Below are positions 36,623-45,519 of a stretch of DNA of 64,000 nt, one piece after another. The notes under the pieces were generated by a model that saw nothing but the letters and a program-made list of their open reading frames with translations, was not told the origin of the DNA and did not search any database. Each line of letters opens with the position of its first letter. Position 1 is the first letter of the stretch. Source of the stretch: Halorubrum aethiopicum (GTDB lineage: Archaea; Halobacteriota; Halobacteria; Halobacteriales; Haloferacaceae); contig NZ_LOAJ01000001.1 of NCBI RefSeq assembly GCF_001542905.1, positions 558,001 to 622,000 on the forward strand, given 5' to 3'. A program made the translations under genes and the position numbers.

Positions 36623-38230
36623 TCAGATCCCCTCCTCGCCCTCCTGTGCGAGGATGACCACCATCGAGAGCCCGGAGATGACGAGGAGGATGAGCGTCGG
36701 GACGACCGCGTACTGGTAGAGCGCGGTCGCCTGCGCGCGCCAGATCTGCGTGACGATCGTGTCGAACCCGGAGGGGCGGAGCACGAGCGTCACGGGGAGT
36801 TCCTTCATCGTCGTGAGGAACACGAGGGCCGCGCCGGCGACGATGCCGGAGCGCGTGAGCGGGAACGTCACGCGCCTGAACGCGCCGGTCGGCGACTCCC
36901 CGAGCGTTCGGCCCGCCTCCACGAGCCGCCGGTCGACCTGGAGGATCGACGTCCGGGTCGACCCCACGGCTTGCGGGAGGAAGCGGACGACGTACGCGAA
37001 CACGAGGAGGGGAAGCGTCTGGTAGAGCCACGGCACGTAGCCGGAGCCGAAGTAGACCAACGCGAGCGCCAACACGATCCCCGGAACCGCGAACCCGACG
37101 TACGTCGCCCGCTCGAAGACGGTCGCGAGCGGCGACTCGTGGTTCGCGGCGAAGTACGCGACGGGGATGGCCGCCAATGCGGCGACGACGGCCGCCGCTG
37201 CGGACACCGACACCGAGTTGAGCACCTGTACCGGCTCGAAGGCCATCGACGGGCGGCGACCGGCCTCCGACCGGACCAGCCACAGCCCGAGGATCCACAG
37301 CGGCACGAGCAGCGCGAACCCGGAGACGCTGGCCGGAAGCAGCGTCGCCGGCCAGCGCAACCGACCGAGCGACACTCGGTCGTTCGTCCGTCCCGCGTCG
37401 TCGCCGGTCGCGTTCCGGTCCGAGCGGACGGCCCACTCCAGCGCGAGCACGAGGAGCACGACGACGAGCAGCTGCAAGGAGAGCAGCGCGGCGTAGTCGC
37501 GGCCGAACGCGTTGTACTCGACGTAGATCTGGCGGGTGAACACCGGCAGGCGCATGATGGACGGCGTGCCGAAGTCGGAGACGGCGTACAGCGCCGCGAG
37601 CAGCGATCCGGCCGCGATCGCCGGCCGGATCGTCGGGAGCGTCACCCGGCGGAACGCCGCGAGCCGGCCGTGGTTCAGCGTGCGCGCTGCCTCCAGAAGC
37701 GTCGTGTCGAACGACAGCAGCGCGGCCCGGGTCGTCAGGTAGACGTACGGGTACGTGTACAGCGTGATGACGAGGATCGAGCCGGAGAGCCCGCTGATCT
37801 CGGGCACGCGCGCGACGCCGAGCGGCGCGAGCACCTCGTGGAACTCGCCTTGGGGTCCGAACGCGGAGACGAACGAGAAGGCACCGACGTAGCTCGGCAC
37901 GACGAGGGGGAGCGCGGCGGCGATCGACCAGAACCGACGGAACGGGAGGTCGGTCCGCGTGGTGAGGTACGCGAGCGGGACGCCGACCGCGATCGAGAGG
38001 GCGGTGACGCCGGCCATCAACAGCAGGCTGTTGGCGAGCACCTCGGCGGTGGCCGCGCTGAACACGAGGTCGGTCGCGCGCTCCCGCTCGACCGCGGCCG
38101 CCTCGATGACGAGCCACGCCAGCGGGAACACGAGCGTCGCGGCGATCGCCGCACACAGAAGCGTCAGTCCGAGCGGGAGTCGGTCGTCGCCGTCGGTCAG
38201 GCGGTCGCGGAGCCGGTGTCGCAGGGTCAT
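36623..38230 (-). CDS. Iron-type ABC transporter permease (fused FbpB/SfuB-like)
   Basis: This protein of about 535 residues has two fused inner-membrane permease domains, each with the EAA-type loop: ARTLNHGRLAAFRRVTLPTI near 190 and AGRTLGESPTGAFRRVTFPL near 455. It has about 12 membrane segments. This duplicated architecture is typical of Fe(III), thiamine or molybdate-type importers of the FbpB/SfuB class. The Fe(III)-type binding protein at 44266-45480 is a plausible partner; no ATPase gene is in the window. I take the ATG at 38230; an upstream GTG (38335) sits inside the iron box. Box 1 lies 95 bases upstream and could serve both directions. Confidence 0.85.
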   Translation of the reverse strand: MTLRHRLRDRLTDGDDRLPLGLTLLCAAIAATLVFPLAWLVIEAAAVERERATDLVFSAATAEVLANSLLLMAGVTALSIAVGVPLAYLTTRTDLPFRRFWSIAAALPLVVPSYVGAFSFVSAFGPQGEFHEVLAPLGVARVPEISGLSGSILVITLYTYPYVYLTTRAALLSFDTTLLEAARTLNHGRLAAFRRVTLPTIRPAIAAGSLLAALYAVSDFGTPSIMRLPVFTRQIYVEYNAFGRDYAALLSLQLLVVVLLVLALEWAVRSDRNATGDDAGRTNDRVSLGRLRWPATLLPASVSGFALLVPLWILGLWLVRSEAGRRPSMAFEPVQVLNSVSVSAAAAVVAALAAIPVAYFAANHESPLATVFERATYVGFAVPGIVLALALVYFGSGYVPWLYQTLPLLVFAYVVRFLPQAVGSTRTSILQVDRRLVEAGRTLGESPTGAFRRVTFPLTRSGIVAGAALVFLTTMKELPVTLVLRPSGFDTIVTQIWRAQATALYQYAVVPTLILLVISGLSMVVILAQEGEEGI

Positions 38231-38324
38231 TGTGCGGGAGGCGGAGTCGTTCTCTTCGAGCGAGGGCGCGGCCGGCGTTAGTGGTTCCGATCGTCCGGCG
38301 AACGCGCTCCGACGGATATAAGGA

Positions 38325-38340
38325 TTTAGGGCCACCTAAA
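38325..38340. promoter_or_regulatory. Iron-box palindrome 1 (TTTAGG-GCCA-CCTAAA)
   Basis: This perfect 6-4-6 palindrome lies 7 bases before the ATG at 38348, between a TATA box (GGATATAAGG, 38314-38323) and the start, so a bound repressor would cover the transcription start. The permease gene is divergent. It matches four other boxes in the next 10 kb and the half-site logic of DtxR/IdeR operators (TTAGG...CCTAA). Confidence 0.8.
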
Positions 38341-38347
38341 ACCTTCC

Positions 38348-38899
38348 ATGGAACTGACGCGACGCGACGCGGCGGCCGCGCTGGCCGCGATCGGCGCGAC
38401 GGGCGGCGTCGCGCTCGGCGTCCGTCGAGCGACCGACGAGAGTGCGGCCGGAGACACCCCCGCCGACGGCGAGCGTCGCCCCGACGACGAGGACGTCCGC
38501 AAGGCGATGGCCGCGACCGCGACGGCGGTCTACCCGGAGACCGTTTCGGGGATCGACGCGTTCGTCGACGGCTTCCTCGACGGCCGCCTCGACGGCTCCG
38601 CGCACGACGACGGGATCCGGGCGGCGGTCGCCGACCTGGAGTCGGCGGCGCGAGCCTGGTTCGGGGCTCCCGTCACCGACCTGTCCGTCCGGGATCGCGA
38701 CGAGCTCCTGCGCGATCTGGGCGTGGACACCGCCGAGGAGCACCCGCACGGCACGACCGCGGAGCGGGTGCGGTACTACGTCGTCAACGAGCTCCTGCTC
38801 GCGCTGTACGCCTCGCCGACCGGGGGCGAACTCGTCGGCATCGAGAACCCGCAGGGGTACGCCGGCGGGGCCGAGAGCTACACGCGGGGGCCGCCGTGA
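38348..38899 (+). CDS. Gluconate 2-dehydrogenase subunit 3-like protein (Tat-exported)
   Basis: This 183-residue protein opens with a twin-arginine signal (MELTRRDAAAALAAIGATGG). It then has the helical subunit-3 fold of sugar-oxidising membrane-bound dehydrogenases (TATAVYPETVSGIDAFVDGF near 57; YYVVNELLLALYASPTGGEL near 138; IENPQGYAGGAESYTRG at the end). The subunit normally binds and helps export the flavin-containing GMC subunit. It overlaps the GMC gene start, so the two are coupled. The promoter carries iron box 1. Confidence 0.85.
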   Translation: MELTRRDAAAALAAIGATGGVALGVRRATDESAAGDTPADGERRPDDEDVRKAMAATATAVYPETVSGIDAFVDGFLDGRLDGSAHDDGIRAAVADLESAARAWFGAPVTDLSVRDRDELLRDLGVDTAEEHPHGTTAERVRYYVVNELLLALYASPTGGELVGIENPQGYAGGAESYTRGPP

Positions 38900-40554
38900 G
38901 CGGTGCCGAGAGCGTCGGGGACGGTCGATCGGGCGCCGGGGACGGGGCGCGAGACGACGGCGTCGACCGCACGCCGGTCCCGAACGCGGACGTCTGTATC
39001 GTGGGGGCCGGACCGGCGGGCGCGCTCGTTGCGGACCGGCTGGCGGCCGACCACGAGGTCGTGGTGCTCGACGCGGGACCGCGGTTCGACCCCGCGGACC
39101 GGCTCGCCAGACAGGAGCGGGCGATCCGCCCCTTCTACGGCCGCCCGGACGTGTGGGGCGTCGGCGGCGAGCGGGACGCCTACGAGAACGCGGGCGAGTG
39201 GGGCTATCCTCTCAACCACGCCCGGGTGAAGGGGGTCGGCGGGTCGACGCTCCACTGGCAGGGGATGGTGATGCGGCTCCACGAGGACGATTTCAACTCC
39301 GGGAGCGAGCGGGGCGTGGGGCCGGACTGGCCGATAGAGTACGCCGACCTGCGGCCCTACTACGCCGACGCCGAGCGCGAACTCGGCGTCGCGGGCGCGT
39401 CGGACAACCCCTACGCGCCGCCCCGGGAGGAGCCGCACCCGATGCGCGCGTTCGAGCCCTCCTACAGCGACTCGCTTTTCGCCGAGGCCTGCGAGTCGCT
39501 CGGGATCGACATGCACTCCGTGCCGAACGCGCGCAACTCCGAGCCGTACGACGACCGGTCGCCCTGCGTCGGCTACGGCACCTGCCAGCCCGTCTGTCCC
39601 TCGGGGGCCAAATACGACGCGACCGTCCACGTGGAGCGCGCCGAGGAGAAGGGCGCGACCGTGATCGACCGCGCGAGCGTCGGGTCGCTGGCGCACGACG
39701 ACGACGATTCGGTCACGGCCGCGGTCTACACGACGCCGGACGGCGAGGAGCACAGACAGGAGGCCGACGCCTTCGTCGTCGCCGCGGGGGGCGTGGAGAC
39801 GCCGCGGCTCCTCCTGCTCTCCGCCTCCGATCGGTATCCGGGCGGGCTCGCGAACTCCAGCGGCCACGTCGGCGAGTTCTTCATGGACCACCTGTTCGCG
39901 GGCGCGGGCGGCACGCTCGACGAGCCGACCCGGCAGAACCACGTCGGCTTCTACACGAGCGCCTGCGACCAGTTCTACGACGAGGCCGACGAGACGCAGG
40001 CCCCGTTCAAACTGGAGTTCTTCAACTACGCCGGCCCCTCGCCGGTGGAGATGGCGCTGTCGGGCGAGGACTGGGGCGACTCGCTCCTGGAGCGGCTGCG
40101 CGACGGGTACGGGAACCACGTCGCGATGGGCGGGCTCGTCGAACAGGCCCCGCAGGCCGACAGCCGGGTGACGCTCGCCGACGACCGCACCGACGACCAC
40201 GGCAACCCGGTCCCGCGGATCGAGTGGACCGTGGGCGACCGCGCGCTCGACACGATCGAGCGAGCGAACGAGATCCAGGTGGCGATCTTGGAGGAGCTCG
40301 GCGCGGACGTGGAGTGGGTCGCCGGCCCGGACGCGACCGGCCCCGCCTACCACCACATGGGCACGACGCGGATGAGCGACGACCCCGCGGCCGGCGTCGT
40401 CGACGCCGACTGCCGCACCCACGACCTGGGGAACTGCTGGATCGCCTCCAGCTCCGTCTTCCCGACGAGCGGCGCGATGAACCCCACGCTCACCATCGCC
40501 GCGCTCGCGCTCCGGGTCGCGGACGACGTGGACGCCCGGCTCTCCGGGGCGTGA
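38896..40554 (+). CDS. GMC-family flavoprotein dehydrogenase (gluconate 2-DH large subunit-like)
   Basis: This protein of about 552 residues starts at a GTG overlapping the previous stop. The FAD-binding motif IVGAGPAGALVADRL lies near residue 36. It shows GGSTLHWQGMVMR near 116 and CVGYGTCQPVCPSGAKYDAT near 226, a Cys-rich segment like that of gluconate, sorbitol and fructose dehydrogenase subunits. The C-terminus is ASSSVFPTSGAMNPTLTIAA, with the GMC His/Asn pair replaced by the usual variants. It should oxidise a sugar or alcohol outside the membrane with subunit 3. No cytochrome c subunit is present, so the electron acceptor is unknown. Confidence 0.87.
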   Translation: MSGAESVGDGRSGAGDGARDDGVDRTPVPNADVCIVGAGPAGALVADRLAADHEVVVLDAGPRFDPADRLARQERAIRPFYGRPDVWGVGGERDAYENAGEWGYPLNHARVKGVGGSTLHWQGMVMRLHEDDFNSGSERGVGPDWPIEYADLRPYYADAERELGVAGASDNPYAPPREEPHPMRAFEPSYSDSLFAEACESLGIDMHSVPNARNSEPYDDRSPCVGYGTCQPVCPSGAKYDATVHVERAEEKGATVIDRASVGSLAHDDDDSVTAAVYTTPDGEEHRQEADAFVVAAGGVETPRLLLLSASDRYPGGLANSSGHVGEFFMDHLFAGAGGTLDEPTRQNHVGFYTSACDQFYDEADETQAPFKLEFFNYAGPSPVEMALSGEDWGDSLLERLRDGYGNHVAMGGLVEQAPQADSRVTLADDRTDDHGNPVPRIEWTVGDRALDTIERANEIQVAILEELGADVEWVAGPDATGPAYHHMGTTRMSDDPAAGVVDADCRTHDLGNCWIASSSVFPTSGAMNPTLTIAALALRVADDVDARLSGA

Positions 40555-40598
40555 GGCGGCCGCGCCAAGCGCGGGCGTGTGACGGCAGCACACAGTTG

Positions 40599-40616
40599 TT
40601 TTAGGCAAACCTAAAA
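40599..40616. promoter_or_regulatory. Iron-box palindrome 2 (TTTTAGG-CAAA-CCTAAAA)
   Basis: This 7-4-7 palindrome lies 31 bases before the ATG at 40648. It is identical in half-sites to the other boxes and is in front of the Dol-P-sugar-synthase-like gene, where no other promoter element is obvious. Confidence 0.8.
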
Positions 40617-40647
40617 ATTCAAGTGCGTGCGACGTGAGGTGCGGGTA

Positions 40648-41472
40648 ATGAGCGACTCAGCGCACACGACGAACGGGACGGCGAGCGCGTTCGACGCGGA
40701 CGCGACCGACGAGGCGGGTTCGACCGACGAGGGGGACTCGATCGACGGGGCGGCCGCGACCGATGGCGCGGCAAGCGCCAACGCCGGCGAGTACACCTTC
40801 GACGACCTGAGCGTCGTGATGGGCACCTACAACGAGGAGGAGGCCATCGCGACGGTGTTGGAGGACATCGACGAGGTCACTGACGGGCGTGCGGAGGTCG
40901 TCTGCGTCGACGGTTCGTCGGACCGCACGCCGGAGATCGCCCGCGAGCACGGCGCGCGCGTGATCGAACAGGAGCCGCAGGGGTACGGCGTGGCGGTGCG
41001 CGAGGCGATCCTGACGCCGGATCGTCCGGTGGTCGTCACGACCGACTGCGACGACACCTACCCGATGGAGGCGCTGCCGGAGTTCCTCGCCGAGATCAAC
41101 GACGGCGCGGACGTGGTGAGCGGGGACCGGCTCTACCACGGCGCGGAGGCGATGCCGGCGTTCAACCGCCTCGGCAACCACGCGTTCGCGGCGGTCGCGA
41201 GCCTGCTCATGGGCGAGCGCGTCCACGACACCACCACGGGGATGCGCGCGTACCGCCGCGAGGTCGTCGAGGAGATCGGCTGGACGGAGAACACCGGGCT
41301 CTCCGCCGAACTGCTGATCCGCCCGCTGATGCGCGGCTACGACGTGCGCGAGCGCCCGATCGCCTACGCCGAGCGGCTCGGCGACACGAAGCTCGACCCG
41401 ATCGGCGGCGGCGCGGCCATCGCGAAGTCGATCGTCACCGTCTGTCTCGAGGAGCAGCTGCGGCGGTTCTGA
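40648..41472 (+). CDS. Dolichyl-phosphate hexose synthase-like glycosyltransferase (GT2)
   Basis: This 274-residue cytosolic GT2 enzyme has a disordered acidic head (about 1-50), then VVMGTYNEEEAIATVLEDID, DGSSDRTPEIAREH (near 95) and TTDCDDTYPMEALPEFL (near 130; the DxD-like metal site). Like Dpm1-type enzymes it would transfer a sugar from a nucleotide sugar to dolichyl phosphate. No membrane segment is visible at the C-terminus, so it resembles soluble DPM proteins. The start at 40648 is the first ATG after box 2. Confidence 0.83.
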   Translation: MSDSAHTTNGTASAFDADATDEAGSTDEGDSIDGAAATDGAASANAGEYTFDDLSVVMGTYNEEEAIATVLEDIDEVTDGRAEVVCVDGSSDRTPEIAREHGARVIEQEPQGYGVAVREAILTPDRPVVVTTDCDDTYPMEALPEFLAEINDGADVVSGDRLYHGAEAMPAFNRLGNHAFAAVASLLMGERVHDTTTGMRAYRREVVEEIGWTENTGLSAELLIRPLMRGYDVRERPIAYAERLGDTKLDPIGGGAAIAKSIVTVCLEEQLRRF

Positions 41473-41934
41473 CGGGACCGCCTCGATTTCGAACCGGACG
41501 GCGGTCCACACACAGTGGGCATCCCGGACCGCCGCCGGCGACGTTTTTAAGATCGTGAGCGACAGCGCCGGCTATTAATAAATAAATGCGCGGATGCGGT
41601 CGGCGCGTGCCTGCGAGGCCGCCCCGCGGCCGAGTAGCACCGCGCGAGGGAGTCGGTGGTCCGGAGCGAAGCGGAGGGCCACCGACGAGGCTGGGGAGGC
41701 GTGAGGTGCGGTTGCGGTGCGGGGTGGGACTCAAAGGGGCAGCCGCGAGGCGGTCGCAGGCGACGTAAGCATCGCAGCGAGCAACGCGAGCGAGGAGCGT
41801 GGTTCGAAACGGCGAAGCCGTTTCGTCATCACGAGACGGCTCAGCCGTCTCGAACGACAACGAGCGTGCGCCCGCCTCACGGCTGGGGCTTTGGCGGTGG
41901 TAACCGTGCCAGTAGCGATCCACGGGCACGCGCC
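41473..41934. other. 462-base intergenic region with repeat copy C
   Basis: It lies between two convergent genes (the GT2 and the GT39-like enzyme). It holds A/T-rich CTATTAATAAATAAATG (about 41573-41589) and then repeat copy C with a nested double-hairpin module. No coding gene is supported. Confidence 0.75.
41684..41920 (+). repeat. Structured intergenic repeat, copy C (with nested double hairpin)
   Basis: This full copy has the GACGAGGCTGGGGAGGCGTG block at 41684, 5' arm 41732-41753 and 3' arm 41872-41893 (22 bases each, one C/A mismatch in the 14-bp upper helix), the GGG/GGG loop, a 5-base gap and the tail at 41899-41920. The loop contains the double hairpin at 41805-41852 (CGAAACGGC...GCCGTTTCG, TCATCA, CGAGACGGC...GCCGTCTCG). 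Confidence 0.8.
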
Positions 41935-44241
41935 CTATTCGTCGCTCGTCTCGGCGTCCGTCTCGAAGACGACCCACTCGGGATGGGCGTCGGGCTCGTT
42001 CGGGAGGTAGGTGCCCTCGCTGCCGCACTCCGTGACGAGCCGACAGGTCGAGCGCTCGGGCGGCCAGACGGCCTCGACGCTCTCCCCGCCCTCCGTCACC
42101 CGAACCGTCACCTCCTGTCGGTAGGTGAACGTCGCGCCCGCGGGGTCGACGAGCGTCACCGTCACGGCGACCACGTCGCCCTCGGGGTCAAACGGGACGG
42201 GCTCGCTCGACTCGGGGTCACCCGCGGCCGCCGCGCCGGGCAGCCGCACGCCGTCCGGCGTCACCGTCCAGTCGACCGCGAGCGACTCTCCGGGACCCGT
42301 CACGACGTAGGAGGCGTGGTCCGGACCGCCCTCTCCGCCCCGACGCGGGTCCACGCGCACCTGTGCGCGGGCGACGCGGTCCGGGACGCCGATGGTCGTC
42401 TCGGCGGCGAGTTCGGGGCCGGACCGCCGGTCGAGCGGCTCCAGCTTCGGCGTGACGTACGCGTCGGGGTTCGGGGTCCAGGTGCCCCGGTAGCCGTAGC
42501 GGTACAGCGTCCGGTCGGGATACGCGTCGAGCACCGCGAAGTCCTCGACCGGGTCGCGATGGAGCGCGTAGACGACGTCGCCGTCGAGCCCCGGCCCGTT
42601 CCGGAGGTACTGGAACGGGTGGTTCTGCCACTCGCCGTACGGCGTCGGGAGGAAGACGAGTCCGTCCTCGAAGTCGGTCGCGTCGATCGGCGCGTACGCC
42701 GCCTCGTGTTTCGCGTCGATCGCGGCGTTCCGGTCGATCGGCTCCGAGGCGGCGTCCACGGCGGCGACGCCCGCGACCGCGACCGCGACGACGACGACGG
42801 CCGCGACCGCGACGCGGGCGACTCTCGAGGGGTCGAGCCGCGGGGACCCGACCTCCGACGCGGCGAGCCGCTCGGCGAGTCGCTCGCGCGCCGCGGAGAG
42901 CGCCCGCCACCCGGCGGCGACGCCGAGCCCGCCGAAGACCGACAGCGGGACGAGGAGATCGAAGTGGTAGAACGGGCCGAACAGCGACGCGAGCCCGTCG
43001 GTCGGGTCCGAGAGGTCGGCGAGCGCGTTGTGCGTCCCCCAGAAGAACAGGTTGCCGACGACGACCGCGACCGCCACGCCAACGAGGAGCAGCGCCGCTG
43101 TCCGTCGGAACCGGGGCGAGCCGGGGGAGTCCGAGGAGCCGTCGGCCTCGTCGGCGGCGACCGCCGCGAGGTCGCTCGGGTCCCCGCTCGCGCGCCAGCC
43201 GCGGACCGCGACCGCGCCGCCGGCGAGCGCGAGCGCCGTCCCGAGCGAGCCGCCTGCGAGCCATCGCGTCGCGATCTCCTGGAGGGCGTACCGGTTCGAC
43301 TCCAGCGCCAGTCCGAGCGTGTAGTCGACGGAGTGCCCGAGGATCCGCCGCTCGCCGAAGCCAGGGCCGTCCATCGGCGCGAACGCCTGATACGGGAAGG
43401 TCAGAACCTCGCCCGTCATCCGGACGTTGTACGCGAGCGTGATCCCGACGAAGAGGGTCCCGAAGAGCGCCGTGAGCCCGTGCCGGCGGATCGGGTCGGG
43501 AAGCGACGAGAGGGTCGACGACGAGGGGTCCTCGACGCGCGCGGCCGCGCTCCCGACCCGCCACAGCGCGTGGCAGATGAACGGCGCGGCGAACAGCACC
43601 GCGGTGTACGGCCGCGCGAAGAAGGCGATCCCGATCGCGACGCCCGCGACGCCGGCGGCCCGGAGGGAGTCGTCGCGGACGCTCCGGAGGTACGCGACCG
43701 CGAACAGGAGGTTGAAGAGCGTCGTCGGCGCGTACGGGAGGAAGGCGGAGGAGGTCGCGATCGCCATCGGCGACGCCGCGAAGAGGACGGCCGCGGCGAG
43801 GCCCGCCCGCCGGCCGAACGAGAGCGACCCGAGCAGGTACACTAAGGCGGCGTTGCCGGCGGCGACCGCCGCGAGCGTCACGCGCGGCTCGCCGAACAGG
43901 AGCATCGAGACCGCGAACGTCGCCGCCGGAACGGGGTTGTACTTCGGGTAGAGCCGGCCGCCGTCCTCGACGAAGAACCACGGGTGGAAGGCGTCCGCGA
44001 GCGGTCCCGCGTGGAACTCCAGCTGGCCGCCCAAGAGTAGCGCGGCCTGCGTGAGGTAGACGCCCTCGTCGTGGTTCGCGGAGTGGTGCGAGAAGACGGT
44101 GACGGCGATCGCGAACGTCAGGACGCCCGCCGCGACCGAGACGAGCGCCGCGGCCGCGGTGACCCGGTCGGCGCGAACGAGCCGCTTGCGGAGACGGGCC
44201 GTGAGCCGACGCGGGTGGAGAGACGGTGGAAGAACTGACAC
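41935..44241 (-). CDS. GT39-like membrane glycosyltransferase
   Basis: This 768-residue protein has about 11 membrane segments in residues 30-500 and then a large outside C-terminal domain (about 510-768). The first outer loop has ANHDEGVYLTQAALLL near residue 57, the acidic DE site of dolichyl-phosphate-sugar transferases (GT39/PMT, ArnT type). The family moves sugar from a lipid phosphate to an acceptor outside the membrane. It starts 24 bases after the SBP gene stop on the same strand, so it is probably in that operon under box 3. The acceptor (protein or lipid) is unknown. Confidence 0.78.
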   Translation of the reverse strand: MSVLPPSLHPRRLTARLRKRLVRADRVTAAAALVSVAAGVLTFAIAVTVFSHHSANHDEGVYLTQAALLLGGQLEFHAGPLADAFHPWFFVEDGGRLYPKYNPVPAATFAVSMLLFGEPRVTLAAVAAGNAALVYLLGSLSFGRRAGLAAAVLFAASPMAIATSSAFLPYAPTTLFNLLFAVAYLRSVRDDSLRAAGVAGVAIGIAFFARPYTAVLFAAPFICHALWRVGSAAARVEDPSSSTLSSLPDPIRRHGLTALFGTLFVGITLAYNVRMTGEVLTFPYQAFAPMDGPGFGERRILGHSVDYTLGLALESNRYALQEIATRWLAGGSLGTALALAGGAVAVRGWRASGDPSDLAAVAADEADGSSDSPGSPRFRRTAALLLVGVAVAVVVGNLFFWGTHNALADLSDPTDGLASLFGPFYHFDLLVPLSVFGGLGVAAGWRALSAARERLAERLAASEVGSPRLDPSRVARVAVAAVVVVAVAVAGVAAVDAASEPIDRNAAIDAKHEAAYAPIDATDFEDGLVFLPTPYGEWQNHPFQYLRNGPGLDGDVVYALHRDPVEDFAVLDAYPDRTLYRYGYRGTWTPNPDAYVTPKLEPLDRRSGPELAAETTIGVPDRVARAQVRVDPRRGGEGGPDHASYVVTGPGESLAVDWTVTPDGVRLPGAAAAGDPESSEPVPFDPEGDVVAVTVTLVDPAGATFTYRQEVTVRVTEGGESVEAVWPPERSTCRLVTECGSEGTYLPNEPDAHPEWVVFETDAETSDE

Positions 44242-44265
44242 GAACGGTGGTGATGGAGGGGGCGT

Positions 44266-45480
44266 TCAGATCTGGACGCCGGCCTCGCGCATGAGGTCGA
44301 TCGTCGGCTCGAGGTTCGACAGCTCGGCCAGGTCGATGTCCGGGACGTCGAGCTCGTCGATCGTCGGGAGGTCGCCGATCGGCTCCACGCCGGGGATGAG
44401 CGGGTACTCGAAGGTGGAGCGCGCGAAGTAGTCCTGCGCCTCCGCCGACAGCAGGTGGCGGACGAAGTTCGACGCGAGGTCGGCGTCGCTCGCGGTGTCG
44501 ACGACGGCCGCGCCGGCGACGTTGAACATCGCGCCCGCGTCGCCCTCGGTGAACGCGGTGGCGATCGGCGCGTTCGGGTTGCCGTCGAGCACGCGCTGGA
44601 TGTAGTAGTGGTTCGTGAACGCCGCGTCGATCGCGCCGTCGGCGATCTCCTGGCAGGTCCGGAACTCGTCCGGGTACGTCGTCGCGCCGCGCTCGACCAT
44701 CGCCTCGAGCCACTCGAGCGTCGCCTCCTCGCCCTCGAGGAGCCGCATCGCGGTGATGAACGCCTGTGCCGAGCCGTAGGAGGGGGCCCACCCCAGGTCG
44801 CCGGGGAACTCCTCGGGGTAGTCCATGACGTCGTCCGGCAGGTCGCTCTCGGAGAACTCGTTCGTGTTGTACGGGACCGTCCGGGCCCGCCCGGAGGTGC
44901 CGACCCACTGCTCGGTGCGGAACTCCGAGCGGACCTTCCCGGTCACGTCGTCGGGGAGCGCCTGCGTGCGCCCCGCGTCTGCGAGCGCCCCGAGCGCGCC
45001 GGCGTTCACGGAGTAGAACACGTCCGCGGGCGACCCCTGCCCCTCGTTGACGATCTGGTTCACGAGGTCGGTCGAGCCGGCGTAGCGAACGCTCAGGTCC
45101 AGGTCGTCGTAGAGGTCGTCGATGTAGCTCACGAGCTCGCCGACGAGGAACTCGCCGCGCCCGGAGTAGACGGTGAGCTCGCCCGACAGCTCGGGCATCT
45201 CGGCCATCGGCGTCCCGCCGGGGGCCCCGCGCCCCTCGCGGCCGGAGCCGATCTGGCCGACCGGCGACTCGGGGTCGCCGTCGCCGCCGCCACCGCCGCC
45301 GCCGTCACCGGCCTCGCCGTCGCCGCCCGCGCCCTCGTCGTCGCTGCCGGAACAGCCCGCGATCCCGGCGACGCCGACCGAGCCGGCCGCGGCGAGGAAG
45401 CGCCGTCGTCGCACGTTTCTCCCGTCGTCGCGTCCGCCGCCGTCGCGTTCGTCGTGTCCGTCGAGTTCGTGTCCGGTCAT
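44266..45480 (-). CDS. Iron-type ABC transporter substrate-binding lipoprotein
   Basis: This 404-residue protein has a Tat signal with lipobox (VRRRRFLAAAGSVGVAGIAG then C) and a Gly/Asp-rich linker (about 45-85). The periplasmic-binding fold follows: LTVYSGRGEFLVGEL near 105, STDLVNQIVNEGQGSPADVF near 140, and the C-lobe DEFRTCQEIADGAIDAAFTN near 260. It matches FbpA/SfuA-like Fe(III) binding proteins. It is externally anchored and would deliver iron to the permease at 36623. Box 3 covers positions 5-20 before the ATG at 45480. Confidence 0.87.
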   Translation of the reverse strand: MTGHELDGHDERDGGGRDDGRNVRRRRFLAAAGSVGVAGIAGCSGSDDEGAGGDGEAGDGGGGGGGDGDPESPVGQIGSGREGRGAPGGTPMAEMPELSGELTVYSGRGEFLVGELVSYIDDLYDDLDLSVRYAGSTDLVNQIVNEGQGSPADVFYSVNAGALGALADAGRTQALPDDVTGKVRSEFRTEQWVGTSGRARTVPYNTNEFSESDLPDDVMDYPEEFPGDLGWAPSYGSAQAFITAMRLLEGEEATLEWLEAMVERGATTYPDEFRTCQEIADGAIDAAFTNHYYIQRVLDGNPNAPIATAFTEGDAGAMFNVAGAAVVDTASDADLASNFVRHLLSAEAQDYFARSTFEYPLIPGVEPIGDLPTIDELDVPDIDLAELSNLEPTIDLMREAGVQI

Positions 45481-45484
45481 GTGT

Positions 45485-45500
45485 TTTAGGCTTGCCTAAA
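45485..45500. promoter_or_regulatory. Iron-box palindrome 3 (TTTAGG-CTTG-CCTAAA)
   Basis: This perfect 6-4-6 palindrome ends 4 bases before the start codon of the binding-protein gene on the minus strand. A TATA-like ATTAAACG lies just beyond it (45502-45510). Binding would block transcription of the SBP-GT39 pair. Confidence 0.8.
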
Positions 45501-45519
45501 TACGTTTAATCGTGTCGAT

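Noticed and set aside
38230-38335. GTG start at 38335 for the permease
   Set aside because: It would place the start inside iron box 1 and add 35 polar residues before the first membrane segment; the ATG at 38230 fits better.
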